This document shows, piece after piece, positions 1-10,548 of a stretch of 64,000 nt of DNA. The stretch's first letter is position 1, and each line of letters opens with the position of its first letter. The stretch is from assembly GCF_005222205.1 (NCBI RefSeq), contig NZ_CP032346.1, forward strand, positions 787,001-851,000. The letters are read 5' to 3'. The notes under the pieces were generated by a model. The model was given only the letters and a program-made list of their open reading frames with translations, was not told where the DNA came from and ran no database searches. The position numbers and the translations under genes are program-made. This DNA comes from Azospirillum brasilense. GTDB lineage: Bacteria > Pseudomonadota > Alphaproteobacteria > Azospirillales > Azospirillaceae.

Positions 1-41
1 CGAAGCCCTCCACCAAGCCCCCCACCAAGAAGGAAGAAGGC
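1..41. other. Left edge of window, possible end of an upstream gene
   Basis: A short stretch rich in CC-A/CC-C triplets. One plus-strand frame is open from the edge and stops at TGA 43-45, overlapping the next ATG as ATGA, so it could be the tail of an upstream gene in the same operon. The frame of the following regulator is also open to the edge. Too short to decide. Confidence 0.3.
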
Positions 42-1478
<1,437 letters not shown>

Positions 1479-1481
1479 AAG

Positions 1482-1614
1482 CCCTTCTCCCCACTGGGGA
1501 GAAGGGTATGGGATGAGGGGGCGGCCGCAAGGCCGGAAATGCACTGCATTGAGGCTGCGTTGACGCCCTGACGGGCGCCCCCTCACCCTAACCCTCTCCC
1601 CGGAGGGGAGAGGG
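1482..1614. repeat. Nested palindromic intergenic repeat between convergent genes
   Basis: Three inverted repeats fill this gap. The first, at 1482-1506, has 12-base arms (CCCTTCTCCCCA and its complement). TGAGGGGGCG at 1514-1523 pairs with CGCCCCCTCA at 1576-1585. CCCTCTCCCC/GGGGAGAGGG pairs at about 1592-1614. A similar purine/pyrimidine-biased nested hairpin recurs at 21378-21469. The position between two converging stop codons suits a bidirectional transcription terminator, although no T-run follows. This may be a dispersed repeat family of the genome. Confidence 0.7.
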
Positions 1615-1627
1615 GACTTTCAAGGAC

Positions 1628-3910
1628 TCAATGCGCGCCGTGGAAGGTGCGGCTGATGACGTCCATCTGCTGCTCGCGGGTCAGCTTGATGAAGTTCACC
1701 GCGTAGCCCGACACCCGGATGGTCAGCTGCGGGTACAGCTCCGGATGATCCATGGCGTGCAGCAGCGTCTCGCGGTCGAAGACGTTCACGTTGATATGGT
1801 GGCCGCCCTGGCCGAAATAGCCGTCCAGCATGCCCACCAGATTGGCCACCCGTTCACCCTCGGTCGGGCCCAGCGCGCCGGGCACGATGGTGAAGGTGTA
1901 GCTGATGCCGTCCTGGGCGTGCGCGTAGGGCAGCTTGGCCACCGACGCCATCGAGGCGATCGCCCCCTTGCGGTCGCGCCCGTGCATCGGGTTGGCCCCC
2001 GGCGCGAAGGGCTGGCCGGCCTTGCGCCCGTCCGGCGTGTTGCCCGTCTTCTTGCCGTAGACCACGTTCGAGGTGATCGTCAGCACCGACTGCGTCGGCA
2101 CCGCGTCGCGGTAGGCCTTCTGCTTGCGCAGCAGACCCATGAAGGTCTCGACCAGCCACACCGCGATGCCGTCCACCCGGTCGTCGTTGTTGCCGAAGGC
2201 CGGGTAGTCGCCCTCGATGACGAAGTCGGTGGCGAGGCCACGCTCGTCGCGCACCACTTTGACCGTGGCGTGCTTGATCGCCGACAGGCTGTCCGCGACG
2301 ACGCTCAGGCCGGCGATGCCGCAGGCCATGGTGCGCAGCACGTCGCGGTCGTGCAGGGCCATCTCCAGCCGCTCGTACATGTACTTGTCGTGCATGAAAT
2401 GGATGGCGTTGAGCGTGTTCATGTAGGCGCGCGCCAGCCATTCCATCATCGGCAGCAGGCGGGCGACCACCGTGTCGTGGTCGAGCACGTCGCCGGTGAT
2501 CGGGGCGAAGGCCGGGCCGACCTGCTCGCCGGAGACCTCGTCGCGGCCGCCGTTGATGGCGTAGAGCAGCGTCTTGGCGAGGTTGGCGCGGGCGCCGAAG
2601 AACTGCATCTGCTTGCCGATGCGCATGGCCGAGACGCAGCAGGCGATGCCGTAGTCGTCGCCCCAGTAGGGCCGCATCAGGTCGTCGTTCTCGTACTGCA
2701 CCGAGCAGGTCTTGATCGACGTCTCCGCGCAGAATTTCTTGAAGCCCTCCGGCAGGCTTTCCGACCACAGCACGGTCAGGTTCGGCTCCGGAGCGGGGCC
2801 CAGATTCTGGAGCGTGTGCAGCATGCGGAAGCTACCCTTGGTCACCAGCGTGCGCCCGTCGAGCGCCATGCCGCCGATGCATTCCGTGACCCAGGTCGGG
2901 TCGCCGGAGAAGAGCTGGTCGTACTCCGGCGTGCGCAGGAAACGCACCATCCGCAGCTTGATGACGAACTGGTCGATCAGCTCCTGGGCGCCCGCCTCGT
3001 CCAGGCGGCCTTCGCGCAGGTCACGCTCGATGTAGACGTCGAGGAAGCTCGACACGCGGCCGAGCGACATGGCCGCACCATTCGCCTCCTTCACCGCCGC
3101 CAGATAGGCCAGATACGTCCACTGCACCGCCTCGAAGGCGTTGGTCGCCGGGCGGGTCACGTCGAAGCCGTAGGACGCCGCCATCGTCACGAGGTCGCGG
3201 AGCGCGCGGATCTGCTCGGTGATCTCCTCGCGCAGGCGCAGCGTGTTCTCGTCGATGCGGTCGACTTCCAGGCTCTTGTACTGGGCCTTCTTGTCGGCGA
3301 TCAGGAAATCGGCGCCGTAGAGCGCCAGCCGGCGGTAGTCGCCGATGATGCGGCCGCGCCCATAGGCATCCGGCAGGCCGGTGATGACGCCCGACTTGCG
3401 GCAGCGCAGCATCTCGTCGGTGTAGACGTCGAAGACGCCGTCGTTGTGCGTCTTGCGCAGCGCCGGGAACACGTCGTCCAGCTTGGGCGAGGGCTTGAAG
3501 CCGTAGGCCTCCAGGCCCGTCTTGACCATCCGCCAGCCGCCGAAGGGCATGATCGACCGCTTCAGCGGCTTGTCCGTCTGAAGCCCGACAATGACCTCAA
3601 GCTCCCGGTCGATGTAGCCGGGGGCGTGGCTGACGATGGAGGACACCAGTTCCGTGTCGGCGTCGAGCACGCCGCCCTTGGCCGCGCGCTCCTCCTTCAG
3701 GAGATCGCGCACCTTGTTCCACAGCGACAGGGTGCGGTCGCTGGCCGGGGAGAGGAAGCCGCCGTCGCCGTCGTAGGGGCGGACGTTCTTCACGATGAAA
3801 TCGCGCAGATCGACCGTGGTCCGCCAGGAACCGGGCGCGAAACCGCGCCAGGGGTCCGGCGTCTCGGCTTCGGCAACGGGGATTTTCGGTTCGAACATCA
3901 GGGAATCCAT
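1628..3910 (-). CDS. pflB: Formate C-acetyltransferase (pyruvate formate-lyase)
   Basis: Glycyl-radical enzyme converting pyruvate and CoA to acetyl-CoA and formate in the cytoplasm under anoxia. With the chosen ATG at 3910 it is 760 aa, against 759 in E. coli PflB. The adjacent catalytic cysteines are C424-C425 in GIACCVSAM, and the radical glycine lies in the C-terminal RVSGYAVNF motif (G735). The start is supported by AGAGGCG just upstream; the frame continues 52 codons further upstream, but that part is low-complexity and overlaps the promoter. A perfect FNR-type box lies at 4053-4066, about 145 bp upstream of the ATG. The radical-SAM activase gene (pflA), often adjacent, is absent from this window. 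This is a typically fermentative enzyme in what is otherwise an aerobic/respiratory gene set. Confidence 0.96.
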   Translation of the reverse strand: MDSLMFEPKIPVAEAETPDPWRGFAPGSWRTTVDLRDFIVKNVRPYDGDGGFLSPASDRTLSLWNKVRDLLKEERAAKGGVLDADTELVSSIVSHAPGYIDRELEVIVGLQTDKPLKRSIMPFGGWRMVKTGLEAYGFKPSPKLDDVFPALRKTHNDGVFDVYTDEMLRCRKSGVITGLPDAYGRGRIIGDYRRLALYGADFLIADKKAQYKSLEVDRIDENTLRLREEITEQIRALRDLVTMAASYGFDVTRPATNAFEAVQWTYLAYLAAVKEANGAAMSLGRVSSFLDVYIERDLREGRLDEAGAQELIDQFVIKLRMVRFLRTPEYDQLFSGDPTWVTECIGGMALDGRTLVTKGSFRMLHTLQNLGPAPEPNLTVLWSESLPEGFKKFCAETSIKTCSVQYENDDLMRPYWGDDYGIACCVSAMRIGKQMQFFGARANLAKTLLYAINGGRDEVSGEQVGPAFAPITGDVLDHDTVVARLLPMMEWLARAYMNTLNAIHFMHDKYMYERLEMALHDRDVLRTMACGIAGLSVVADSLSAIKHATVKVVRDERGLATDFVIEGDYPAFGNNDDRVDGIAVWLVETFMGLLRKQKAYRDAVPTQSVLTITSNVVYGKKTGNTPDGRKAGQPFAPGANPMHGRDRKGAIASMASVAKLPYAHAQDGISYTFTIVPGALGPTEGERVANLVGMLDGYFGQGGHHINVNVFDRETLLHAMDHPELYPQLTIRVSGYAVNFIKLTREQQMDVISRTFHGAH

Positions 3911-4052
3911 GACGCGCCTCTGTTTGTCTGCGGCGGTCCCTGCCCTCCCCGGCGGGGGCCGCGCCACGTTGCGCGGCGCCGGACTGGACGGACCCGCCCG
4001 GTCAAGCATCGCGCTTGCCCGATCAGTAGGCGCCCAAAGCTCCCCAGCCTCA

Positions 4053-4066
4053 TTGATCCCAATCAA
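4053..4066 (-). promoter_or_regulatory. FNR/Anr-type binding site upstream of pflB
   Basis: TTGAT-CCCA-ATCAA is a perfect match to the FNR consensus TTGAT-N4-ATCAA. It lies in the pflB upstream region, with the adjoining bases giving a further overlapping ATCAATCAA. It suggests oxygen-responsive control of pflB by an FNR/FixK-type regulator. The centre is about 149 bp from the translation start, so a long leader or an intervening promoter is implied. Confidence 0.82.
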
Positions 4067-4220
4067 TCAATCCCTGCGAAATACGCAGGGCACCATCCGA
4101 GGTAGGTCCTGACACAAAAACTGAAGAAACGCGCCGCTTTTGCGTCGCAGCATTTGAGACAATCCACCGAGAATCGAATATTTTCATTCGGATCGCTGGT
4201 TTTAAAACAGACGATTCCGA

Positions 4221-4847
4221 TCAGCGCAGCGCGCTTGCGATATCTTGCGCCAAGCGGGTCAGGGTGCGGCTGAGCGCGTCGGCGACGGCGCCGGGATCGC
4301 CGGCCGCACTCACCGGCTCCTGCGCCGCGGTGTGGCCCAGCCGCCGCAGCCGGTCGCCGCCCTGGTCGAAGACGCGCCAGCGCGCCTCCAGAACCGCCGG
4401 CCCGTCCTCCGCCGCGTCGAAGCGGTCCAGCGTCACCTCCACCACCTGGGACAGCGGGAAGTCGCGCTGGAGCGGCAGGCCGACGATCTCCGCCCCCGGC
4501 AGGTCCGCCTCCAGGTTCCGCAGCAGCTTGCGGGTCACCATCTCGTCGAGGGGGCCGCCCCAGCGGTCGAACTCCCGGACGACCAGCCGGTTGCCCGGCG
4601 CCCGCATCACCAGCTCCGACCGGTCGAGATAGCCGGGGATCTTCACGCCCTCGACGCCGATCACCCGCCGCTGCGCCTCGGCGCCCCGCAACGGGGCGGC
4701 GGCCGGCCTTGCCGCGTCCTGTGGCGCGGCGTCCGGAGCGACGGCGTCGAGATGGTAGAAGCGGCTGGGCGGCGTGCTGCAGGCGGCCAGCAGAGCCAGC
4801 GCGGAGGCGCACAGCAGAAGGCGACGGGCGTGACGAGCATGAGCCAT
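4221..4847 (-). CDS. pqiC: PqiC-type ABC-transport auxiliary outer-membrane lipoprotein
   Basis: Lipoprotein of 208 aa belonging to the ABC-type transport auxiliary (YmbA/PqiC, formerly DUF330) family. The N-terminus has basic residues, a hydrophobic stretch and a lipobox LLAAC, followed by STPPSRFYHLDA, typical of the family. In E. coli PqiC sits in the outer membrane and couples to the PqiB tube. The ATG at 4847 is chosen because GAGGA lies five bases upstream; a TTG at 4859 overlapping the pqiB stop is an alternative. It is the last gene of pqiABC, with only about 8 bp between the pqiB stop and this ATG. Confidence 0.88.
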   Translation of the reverse strand: MAHARHARRLLLCASALALLAACSTPPSRFYHLDAVAPDAAPQDAARPAAAPLRGAEAQRRVIGVEGVKIPGYLDRSELVMRAPGNRLVVREFDRWGGPLDEMVTRKLLRNLEADLPGAEIVGLPLQRDFPLSQVVEVTLDRFDAAEDGPAVLEARWRVFDQGGDRLRRLGHTAAQEPVSAAGDPGAVADALSRTLTRLAQDIASALR

Positions 4848-4855
4848 GGGAATCC

Positions 4856-6550
4856 TCAACCGCGTTTGCCCCGGATCAGGGCTTCGGGATGGCGTTCGAG
4901 ATAGTCGGTCAGGCCGCGGATCGACCGGGCCGCCGCGGTCAGCTCGCGCACCAGCCCCTGCAGGTCGTTGACCGCGGGGCGGGACGAGTTGACCAGCCCG
5001 TCCGTGCTGCTGAGCGTCTTTTCGGCCTGCCGGACCAGCTTGGAGGTGTTCTCCGCCACGTCGCGCAGGGCGCGGATGGTCGGCTCGCCCTCGCTGCCCA
5101 GGGCCTGCGTCGTCTTCTCCAACTCGGCGAGCGACCGGCTGAGCGAGCCGATGGCCTGCGCAATCTCCGGCGAGGCGATCAGGGCGCCGGCCTTCTGGAT
5201 GGTCGAGCGCAGTTCCATCACCGTTTCGGCGATCGGCGCGCGGGCCAACTCGTTCATCAGGTCGGTGGCGGTCTTGGTCGCCGTGTCGAGCACGTTCGGC
5301 TGGGACGGCACCTCCGGATAGGGACCGCCGCGGATCAGCGTCGTCTTCGGCGCGTTGGGGAACAGGTCGAGCGTGACGATCAGCTCGCCGGTCAGCAGGT
5401 TGCCGGTGCTGAGCTGCGCCCGCAGCCCCCGCTCCACCAGCGCCTGCATGCCCGCATAGGCGGCCTCGGCGTCGTGCGCCGCCGGCATTTCGCTGTCCAG
5501 CCGCTCCGGTTCGATGTTGAGGGTGACCGGAATGCGGGCCTCCCCCGACACCGGATCGACGTCCAGGCGGATGTCGGTCACCTCGCCGACCCGGATGCCG
5601 CGGAACTCCACCGGAGAGCCCGGATGCAGGCCGCGCACCGACCCGTCGAAATGCACCAGGAAGGGCACCCGGCGGGTGAAGCGGGCATCGCTCGCGGCGT
5701 TGCGGTTCTCGTAGAGGGGGAAGTCCGTGCCTTCCGCCGCGATCTCGCCGTTGTCGCCGGGACCGCCGAGGCCGGGTGTCTCGAAGGACACGCCGCCCGT
5801 CGCCAGCGATTGCAGCGATTCCAGCGCCACCGTCGGCCCCTCCGGCCCGATCGACACCGACAGGCCGCTGGCGTTCCAGAAGCGGGTGTTGGGCCGGACA
5901 ATCCGGTCGTAGGGGGCGTGGATGAAGACCGGGATGGTCAGCGACTGCCAGTCCTGGGAGAATTCGTAACCGACCACCTCGCCGACCTGGATGCCGCGGT
6001 AGTAGATCGGCGCCCCCGGCCCCAGCCCGCCCAGCCGGTCGGCGCGCAGCGCGAAACGCCGCCCCGGCGAGCTGGACCGGATCAGCGGCGGCTCCTCCAG
6101 CCCGCGGAAGGCGCTGAGCGCCTCGCCGTTGCCGGTTCCCGGGTCCATGCCGATATAGGCGCCGGAGACCAGAGTCCCGAGGCCCGACACGCCGCCGAAA
6201 CCCAGCCGCGGCTTGACCACCCAGAAGCTCGTCCGGTCGTTGAGGTAGGAGGCGGCCCCTTTCACCATGCGCACGGTGACGATGACGTTCGCCAGGTCGG
6301 GCGAGACCGCCACCCCCTGCACCGTCCCGACATCCACGTCGCGGTAGCGCACGCGGGTCTTCCCCGGTTCCAGCCCCTCCGCCGTGTCGAAGGTGATGGT
6401 GATGGTCGGGCCGCGCTCGTTCAGCGTCCTCCAGGCCAGCCAGCCGCCGATCAGCGCGGCGACCAGCGGCACCAGCCAGATCAGCGGCAGGCCGCGGCGG
6501 CGGCGGATCACCGGGCTGGCCGGCTTCACCGTGGAATTCGAGTCAGTCAT
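4856..6550 (-). CDS. pqiB: PqiB-like MCE-family intermembrane transport protein
   Basis: Inner-membrane-anchored periplasmic protein of 564 aa (E. coli PqiB 546). It has one N-terminal transmembrane helix (about residues 22-42). Three MCE (MlaD) domains follow, recognisable by their repeated G(L)xPG-x-V-x-(Y/F)RG-(I/V)xVG cores, beginning near residues 45, 160 and 280. The C-terminal part (about 400-545) is coiled-coil rich. The family forms stacked hexameric tubes that carry lipids between membranes. The ATG at 6550 overlaps the pqiA stop by eight bases, which indicates translational coupling. An upstream start at 6589 would add 13 residues inside pqiA and is less likely. Confidence 0.92.
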   Translation of the reverse strand: MTDSNSTVKPASPVIRRRRGLPLIWLVPLVAALIGGWLAWRTLNERGPTITITFDTAEGLEPGKTRVRYRDVDVGTVQGVAVSPDLANVIVTVRMVKGAASYLNDRTSFWVVKPRLGFGGVSGLGTLVSGAYIGMDPGTGNGEALSAFRGLEEPPLIRSSSPGRRFALRADRLGGLGPGAPIYYRGIQVGEVVGYEFSQDWQSLTIPVFIHAPYDRIVRPNTRFWNASGLSVSIGPEGPTVALESLQSLATGGVSFETPGLGGPGDNGEIAAEGTDFPLYENRNAASDARFTRRVPFLVHFDGSVRGLHPGSPVEFRGIRVGEVTDIRLDVDPVSGEARIPVTLNIEPERLDSEMPAAHDAEAAYAGMQALVERGLRAQLSTGNLLTGELIVTLDLFPNAPKTTLIRGGPYPEVPSQPNVLDTATKTATDLMNELARAPIAETVMELRSTIQKAGALIASPEIAQAIGSLSRSLAELEKTTQALGSEGEPTIRALRDVAENTSKLVRQAEKTLSSTDGLVNSSRPAVNDLQGLVRELTAAARSIRGLTDYLERHPEALIRGKRG

Positions 6551-7814
6551 AGGAGGAATCCTGCCGCTGCGTCCGCCGGGGCGGCGCATCCCAGATCAGC
6601 CGCGGGTCGAAGGACTCCGACGCCAGCATGGTGATGATGACGACCGCGGCGAAGGCGACGGCGCCCAGCTCGGCGTGGATGGTGGCGATGGCGCCCAGCT
6701 GGACCAGGGCCGCCAGAAGCGAGATCATGAAGATGTCCACCATGGACCAGCGCCCGACCCCCTCGATCAGCCGGTAGAGCCGCGTGCGGTCGCGCCGCCG
6801 CTTCGGCGAGCCCCGCTGCACCGTCCACAGCAGATAGGCCAGCCCGATCAGCTTCAGCACCGGCACGGTGATGCTGGCGAAGAAGACCAGCAGGGCCACT
6901 GGCCACATCTCCGCCGCGATCAGCGCCTCCACACCGGACAGGATGGTGTCGGGCTGGCCGGCGCCGAAATAGACCACCGTCATGATCGGCAGCAGGTTCG
7001 CCGGAATGTAGAGGATCGTCGCCGCGGAGATCAGCGCCCAGCCGCGCGGCAGGCTGTTCGGCTTGCGGTGGTGCAGACGGGCGCCGCAGCGCGGGCACGC
7101 TCCCTCCGCTCCACCGCCATCGGGCCCGGCGACCACCTGGTGGCAGTCGTGGCAGGCGGTCAGCCGCTCCGGTTGGGTGCTGGCCGCCTGGGCGACGCGG
7201 GTCTGCGGAGCGATCCGCTCCCACACCTCGAAGGGGCTGAGCGACGCCTCCCCCCACACCTGCACCAGGATGAAGGCGACCAGGGCGGCCAGCGACGCCC
7301 CCGGCTCCAGCTCCGCCAGATCGGACAGCTTCACATAGGCGACGATCAGGCCGAGCAGGAAGACCTCGGCCATCGACCAGCGGCGCAGCCGCGCCACCGT
7401 CCGGAAGGTCCAGGCCGCGCCCGGCGCCGCCGTCCGCCCGGCGGCGAGCGGCATCACGACGTAGAGCGTGCCGAGCACCTGCGCCAGCGGCGCCAGGAAC
7501 AGCACGAAGAAGACCAGGACGCCCAGCACCTCGTAGCCGCCGTCCCACAGCGCCACCGAGCCGCTGAGCAGCGTCGCCGTCTGCGCCCGCCCTTCCAGCT
7601 CGAAGGTCAGGATGGGAAACAGGTTGGCGGTGACGAACAGGATCGTCGAGGCGATGGCGAGGGCGACCGCCTGCCCCAGCCCGCCGGTCCGGAAATGGCG
7701 CAGCACCGCCCCGCAGCGGTGGCATTCCGCGCGATGGCCGGGCAAGGCCGGCGGCAGGGCGTGCGGCGCGCCGCAGTCGTGGCAGAGCAGGATCGGGTGG
7801 TCCGGTGCGGTCAT
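6543..7814 (-). CDS. pqiA: PqiA-like integral membrane protein (paraquat-inducible protein A)
   Basis: Polytopic inner-membrane protein of 423 aa (E. coli PqiA 417), the membrane partner of the PqiB MCE protein. Two PqiA repeats are visible. Each starts with a cytoplasmic zinc-ribbon-like pair of CxxC motifs (C11/C14 with C31/C34, then a second set near residue 220) followed by about four transmembrane segments. It is the first gene of the pqiABC operon. No SoxS-type site was recognised upstream. The paralogue name LetA is possible, but the three-gene order with PqiC favours Pqi. Confidence 0.92.
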   Translation of the reverse strand: MTAPDHPILLCHDCGAPHALPPALPGHRAECHRCGAVLRHFRTGGLGQAVALAIASTILFVTANLFPILTFELEGRAQTATLLSGSVALWDGGYEVLGVLVFFVLFLAPLAQVLGTLYVVMPLAAGRTAAPGAAWTFRTVARLRRWSMAEVFLLGLIVAYVKLSDLAELEPGASLAALVAFILVQVWGEASLSPFEVWERIAPQTRVAQAASTQPERLTACHDCHQVVAGPDGGGAEGACPRCGARLHHRKPNSLPRGWALISAATILYIPANLLPIMTVVYFGAGQPDTILSGVEALIAAEMWPVALLVFFASITVPVLKLIGLAYLLWTVQRGSPKRRRDRTRLYRLIEGVGRWSMVDIFMISLLAALVQLGAIATIHAELGAVAFAAVVIITMLASESFDPRLIWDAPPRRTQRQDSSYD

Positions 7815-7912
7815 AGCGTTGGCTTAACATTTCCCGGGGGCGAAAGGTCCGCCGCTTGCGGTGTGCGCCGACGGAGGAGCACCCACCGGGGCAGACCGCA
7901 AGCCCCGGATGG

Positions 7913-7948
7913 AAAAAGCCCTTCCCCCATGGGTTGGGGAAAGGGCTT
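7913..7948 (-). terminator. Rho-independent terminator of the 7976-8677 gene
   Basis: On the minus strand an AAGCCCTTTCCCC / GGGGAAGGGCTT stem (one bulge, 8-base loop) is followed directly by TTTTT. It lies about 30 bp after the stop codon of the upstream minus-strand gene. Confidence 0.85.
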
Positions 7949-7975
7949 CGGCCTTTGGCGGAAAACAGGCTTCGA

Positions 7976-8677
7976 TCAGACGAACATGTTGAAGCTGCCC
8001 AGCAACTTCTGCGTGCCGGTCTGGCCGGTGGGGATGGAATTCAGGCTCGCCGCCGCCTGGCTCAGCCCGTCCAGCATGGCCTGCTGGCCGGTGGAGAGGT
8101 TGAACGGGCTCTCGCCCTTCTTCGGCGCCTTGGCGACCGTGTCGTAATCCTGGGTGTATTGGCCCATGCTGAGCTGGATGGCGTAGTTCTTGGTGTCCTT
8201 GGGCGACTGCCCCTTCTCGCGCGTCAGGCGCAGCGTGTAGTCGCCGCGGTCGAGTTCGTACTCGCCCTGCATCATGCTCTTGAAGGCGTCGTAGTTCTTT
8301 CCGGCGCTCTTGTCGCTGTCGGCCAGAACCGTGCCGAACTTGGACATCACCTGGACGCGCAGCCCCTCGTCGCCGACCTGCCCCAGCGTGACCTCGCCCT
8401 TGGTGGTCACGCGGAACTTGTAGAAGTCGACGGGGTCGTCGGCGCCCAGCGCCCCGACCACGTTCAGGCGGGTCACGTTCTTGGCGAGAACCCCCATGTC
8501 CGTGGCGAAGCCCGGAGTGTTGACGGAGGACTTGCGGACGTCCTTGCGGAATTCCTGCACGTTCGCGGCGGCGGCGGCTTCGGCCTCCCGTTGCGCGTTC
8601 ATGCGCTCCACAGCGGCGGACACGGACTTGTTGAGGTCCGAGACCATCTGGTTGACGCCGGCCATTCCGTCAGACAT
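7976..8677 (-). CDS. Conserved-looking hypothetical protein with PPC-like beta-sandwich region
   Basis: Not assigned to a characterised family. The 233-aa protein has an N-terminal helical, Ala/Glu-rich part (about residues 1-45), then a segment (about 60-150) with the pattern of a bacterial pre-peptidase C-terminal (PPC) domain: LGADDPVDFYKFRV, VTLGQVG, GTVLADSDKS and GDYTLRLTR. The C-terminus is Gly/Ser/Thr-rich. There is no signal peptide, which is odd for a PPC-like fold that usually sits in exported proteins. The ATG at 8677 follows GAGAAGG; an upstream ATG at 8692 is possible. It is monocistronic with its own terminator. PPC similarity is judged by eye and needs a profile search. Confidence 0.75.
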   Translation of the reverse strand: MSDGMAGVNQMVSDLNKSVSAAVERMNAQREAEAAAAANVQEFRKDVRKSSVNTPGFATDMGVLAKNVTRLNVVGALGADDPVDFYKFRVTTKGEVTLGQVGDEGLRVQVMSKFGTVLADSDKSAGKNYDAFKSMMQGEYELDRGDYTLRLTREKGQSPKDTKNYAIQLSMGQYTQDYDTVAKAPKKGESPFNLSTGQQAMLDGLSQAAASLNSIPTGQTGTQKLLGSFNMFV

Positions 8678-8788
8678 GGCACCTTCTCCCATCAGGCGCG
8701 CCCCCCGAACGGAGAGGCACGAATGGATCGCTGGACCCTCACTTTACCGCAATGCATGTAAAGTTGCGAATTGTTTTTCTCCGAAATT

Positions 8789-10483
8789 TCAGATAGGGCG
8801 CCGGGCGAGTTGTGCGGCCATCCGGTTCAGCACGCCAGGGACGTCCTCCCTGCCCTGCGGCTGGAACAGGCGCTGCGCCGGAAACCAGGGGCGTACCGCG
8901 GTGCCGAGCTGGGTCCAGTCCTGCCCGCCAAAGCGCCAGACTGGCACGCCGAGCGCCGCCGCCAGTTCCCCGACCGCCGTGGCGGGCGCGATCACCAGAT
9001 CCAGATTCGCCATCAGCGCCGCCGTCCCGTCGAAGTCGTCGGTCAGGTCGAGATCGTCCCAGCGGTGGATGGCAACGCCGAACCGGTCCTCCGCCGCAAG
9101 CCGCTCGGCCTCGCACGCACCGTACTGGAGGTTGATGAAGACCAGACCCGGCACGGCGAACAAAGCCCCCCACTGGTCGAGCCGGCTGTAGGCGGCACGG
9201 CGCGATTCGGTCATCACGGCGCTGCGCCAGCCGATCCCCACGCGCAGGCCGGGGCCGAGCGCCGCCACCCGCTCCCGCCAGAGCGCCCCCCGCGCCGGGT
9301 CGGGGGTCAGCCAGCCGTCGGCGGAGCCGGCGAACGCGGACAGATCGCGGCGGAAGACCCGCGCCAGGGAGCCGATGGGCGTGTGCAGGTCGCAATCGGG
9401 CACGGCCATGGCATCGTGGCTTTGTGGACGGACCAGCGCGGCGGGGAAGGAGCGGGCGAACAGCGGCACCAGCCGCCGGTCGGTTTCGATCACCACGGAA
9501 CGGGCGCGGGCGATGGCCTCCGCGCAGAGGGAGGAGAACAGGATGGTGTCGCCCACCCCCTGCTCACCCCAGATCAGCAGGCGCTTCCCGGTCAGGTCCT
9601 CGCCGCGCCACGCGGGCAACCGTGGCTGACGCGCCCCGCCCGCCTGACCGCACGCGAAGCGCCAGCCATAGCCGGCCCAGCCATCCGCCAGTTCGCCGCG
9701 CTCCAGCCGCAGCAGGCCGCGGTTGAAGTGGGCCAGCGCCAGATCGGGGCTCATGCGGAGCGCTCGCCCATACATACGGTCCGCAAGCCCGCCGTCGCCC
9801 AGGCGCTGCACCGCCAAGCCGAGATTGCAGAGCGCCGCCGCATAGCCGGGGTCGAGCGTCAGGGCGCGGCGGAACCAGCGGGCCGCCTCCGCGTGGCGGA
9901 GCCGCGCCTGCAGCGCGTGGCCGAAATTGTTGTTGGCCTGCGGTTCATCCGGCAGCAGCCGCAGGGCGCGGCGGTGCGCCCGCTCGGCCTCGTCCAGCCG
10001 CTCCGCATCGCGCAGCCCGCCGCCGAGGTTGGACAGCCCTTCCGGCAAGGCCGGGTCGAGCAGGACGGCGCGCCGCCACGCCGCCAGAGCCGCCGCGGCC
10101 CGGCCTTGCCGGCTCAGCGCGTTGGCCAGATTGTTCCAGAACGTCGCCCGGTCGGCGCCGCGGGCCAGAGCGGCGCGGTGGCAGGCCTCGGCCTCCGCGA
10201 AACGGCCCTGCCCGGCGCGCAGCGTGCCCAGACTATCGGCCGCGTCCACGCATCCGGGGTCAAGGGCGAAGGCCGCCTCGAAGCATGTGGCCGCCCCCTC
10301 GTTCTGGCCGAGATCGCGCAGCACCAGCCCGAAGCCGTAGAGAAGCACCGGGTTGCGGCGGTCCAGCCGCAAGGCGTCGGTGTAGGCGGTCACCGCCTCG
10401 GCCAGCCGTCCTTCGGCGTGGTGGCGCAAGGCCAGCGCGGTCAGGGTGGGCAGGTCATCGCGGGAAACAGCGTCGGGATTCAT
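8789..10483 (-). CDS. TPR-repeat protein with C-terminal glycosyltransferase-9-like domain
   Basis: Protein of 564 aa. The first half (about residues 5-280) is a run of tetratricopeptide repeats with the usual A-x-x-x-(Y/F)-x-x-A and P-pattern, for example LDPGYAAALCNLGLA. The second half (about 295-560) starts with GKRLLIWGEQGVGDTILF and resembles the ADP-heptose/GT9 fold of TPR-glycosyltransferase proteins used in protein or flagellin glycosylation. Start is uncertain: ATG 10483 is chosen because it opens the first TPR helix, but no strong ribosome site is seen; ATG 10519 adds 12 residues. The gene stands alone; the flanking genes give no functional hint. Confidence 0.82.
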   Translation of the reverse strand: MNPDAVSRDDLPTLTALALRHHAEGRLAEAVTAYTDALRLDRRNPVLLYGFGLVLRDLGQNEGAATCFEAAFALDPGCVDAADSLGTLRAGQGRFAEAEACHRAALARGADRATFWNNLANALSRQGRAAAALAAWRRAVLLDPALPEGLSNLGGGLRDAERLDEAERAHRRALRLLPDEPQANNNFGHALQARLRHAEAARWFRRALTLDPGYAAALCNLGLAVQRLGDGGLADRMYGRALRMSPDLALAHFNRGLLRLERGELADGWAGYGWRFACGQAGGARQPRLPAWRGEDLTGKRLLIWGEQGVGDTILFSSLCAEAIARARSVVIETDRRLVPLFARSFPAALVRPQSHDAMAVPDCDLHTPIGSLARVFRRDLSAFAGSADGWLTPDPARGALWRERVAALGPGLRVGIGWRSAVMTESRRAAYSRLDQWGALFAVPGLVFINLQYGACEAERLAAEDRFGVAIHRWDDLDLTDDFDGTAALMANLDLVIAPATAVGELAAALGVPVWRFGGQDWTQLGTAVRPWFPAQRLFQPQGREDVPGVLNRMAAQLARRPI

Positions 10484-10548
10484 CCCGGCAGAGTGGCCCG
10501 CAGGACCGGAACGGCGCAAGCGCCGTCCGGCCCCGCGGTCGCGGTTGC

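Noticed and set aside
1631-4105. An 820-codon open frame antisense to pflB
   Set aside because: It mirrors the codon bias of pflB in a high-GC genome; its His/Arg/Val-rich translation fits no family and pflB is unequivocal.
4709-6634. Long open frame antisense to pqiBC
   Set aside because: Low-complexity Arg/His/Gly-rich translation, no ribosome site; the opposite strand encodes clear MCE and lipoprotein domains.
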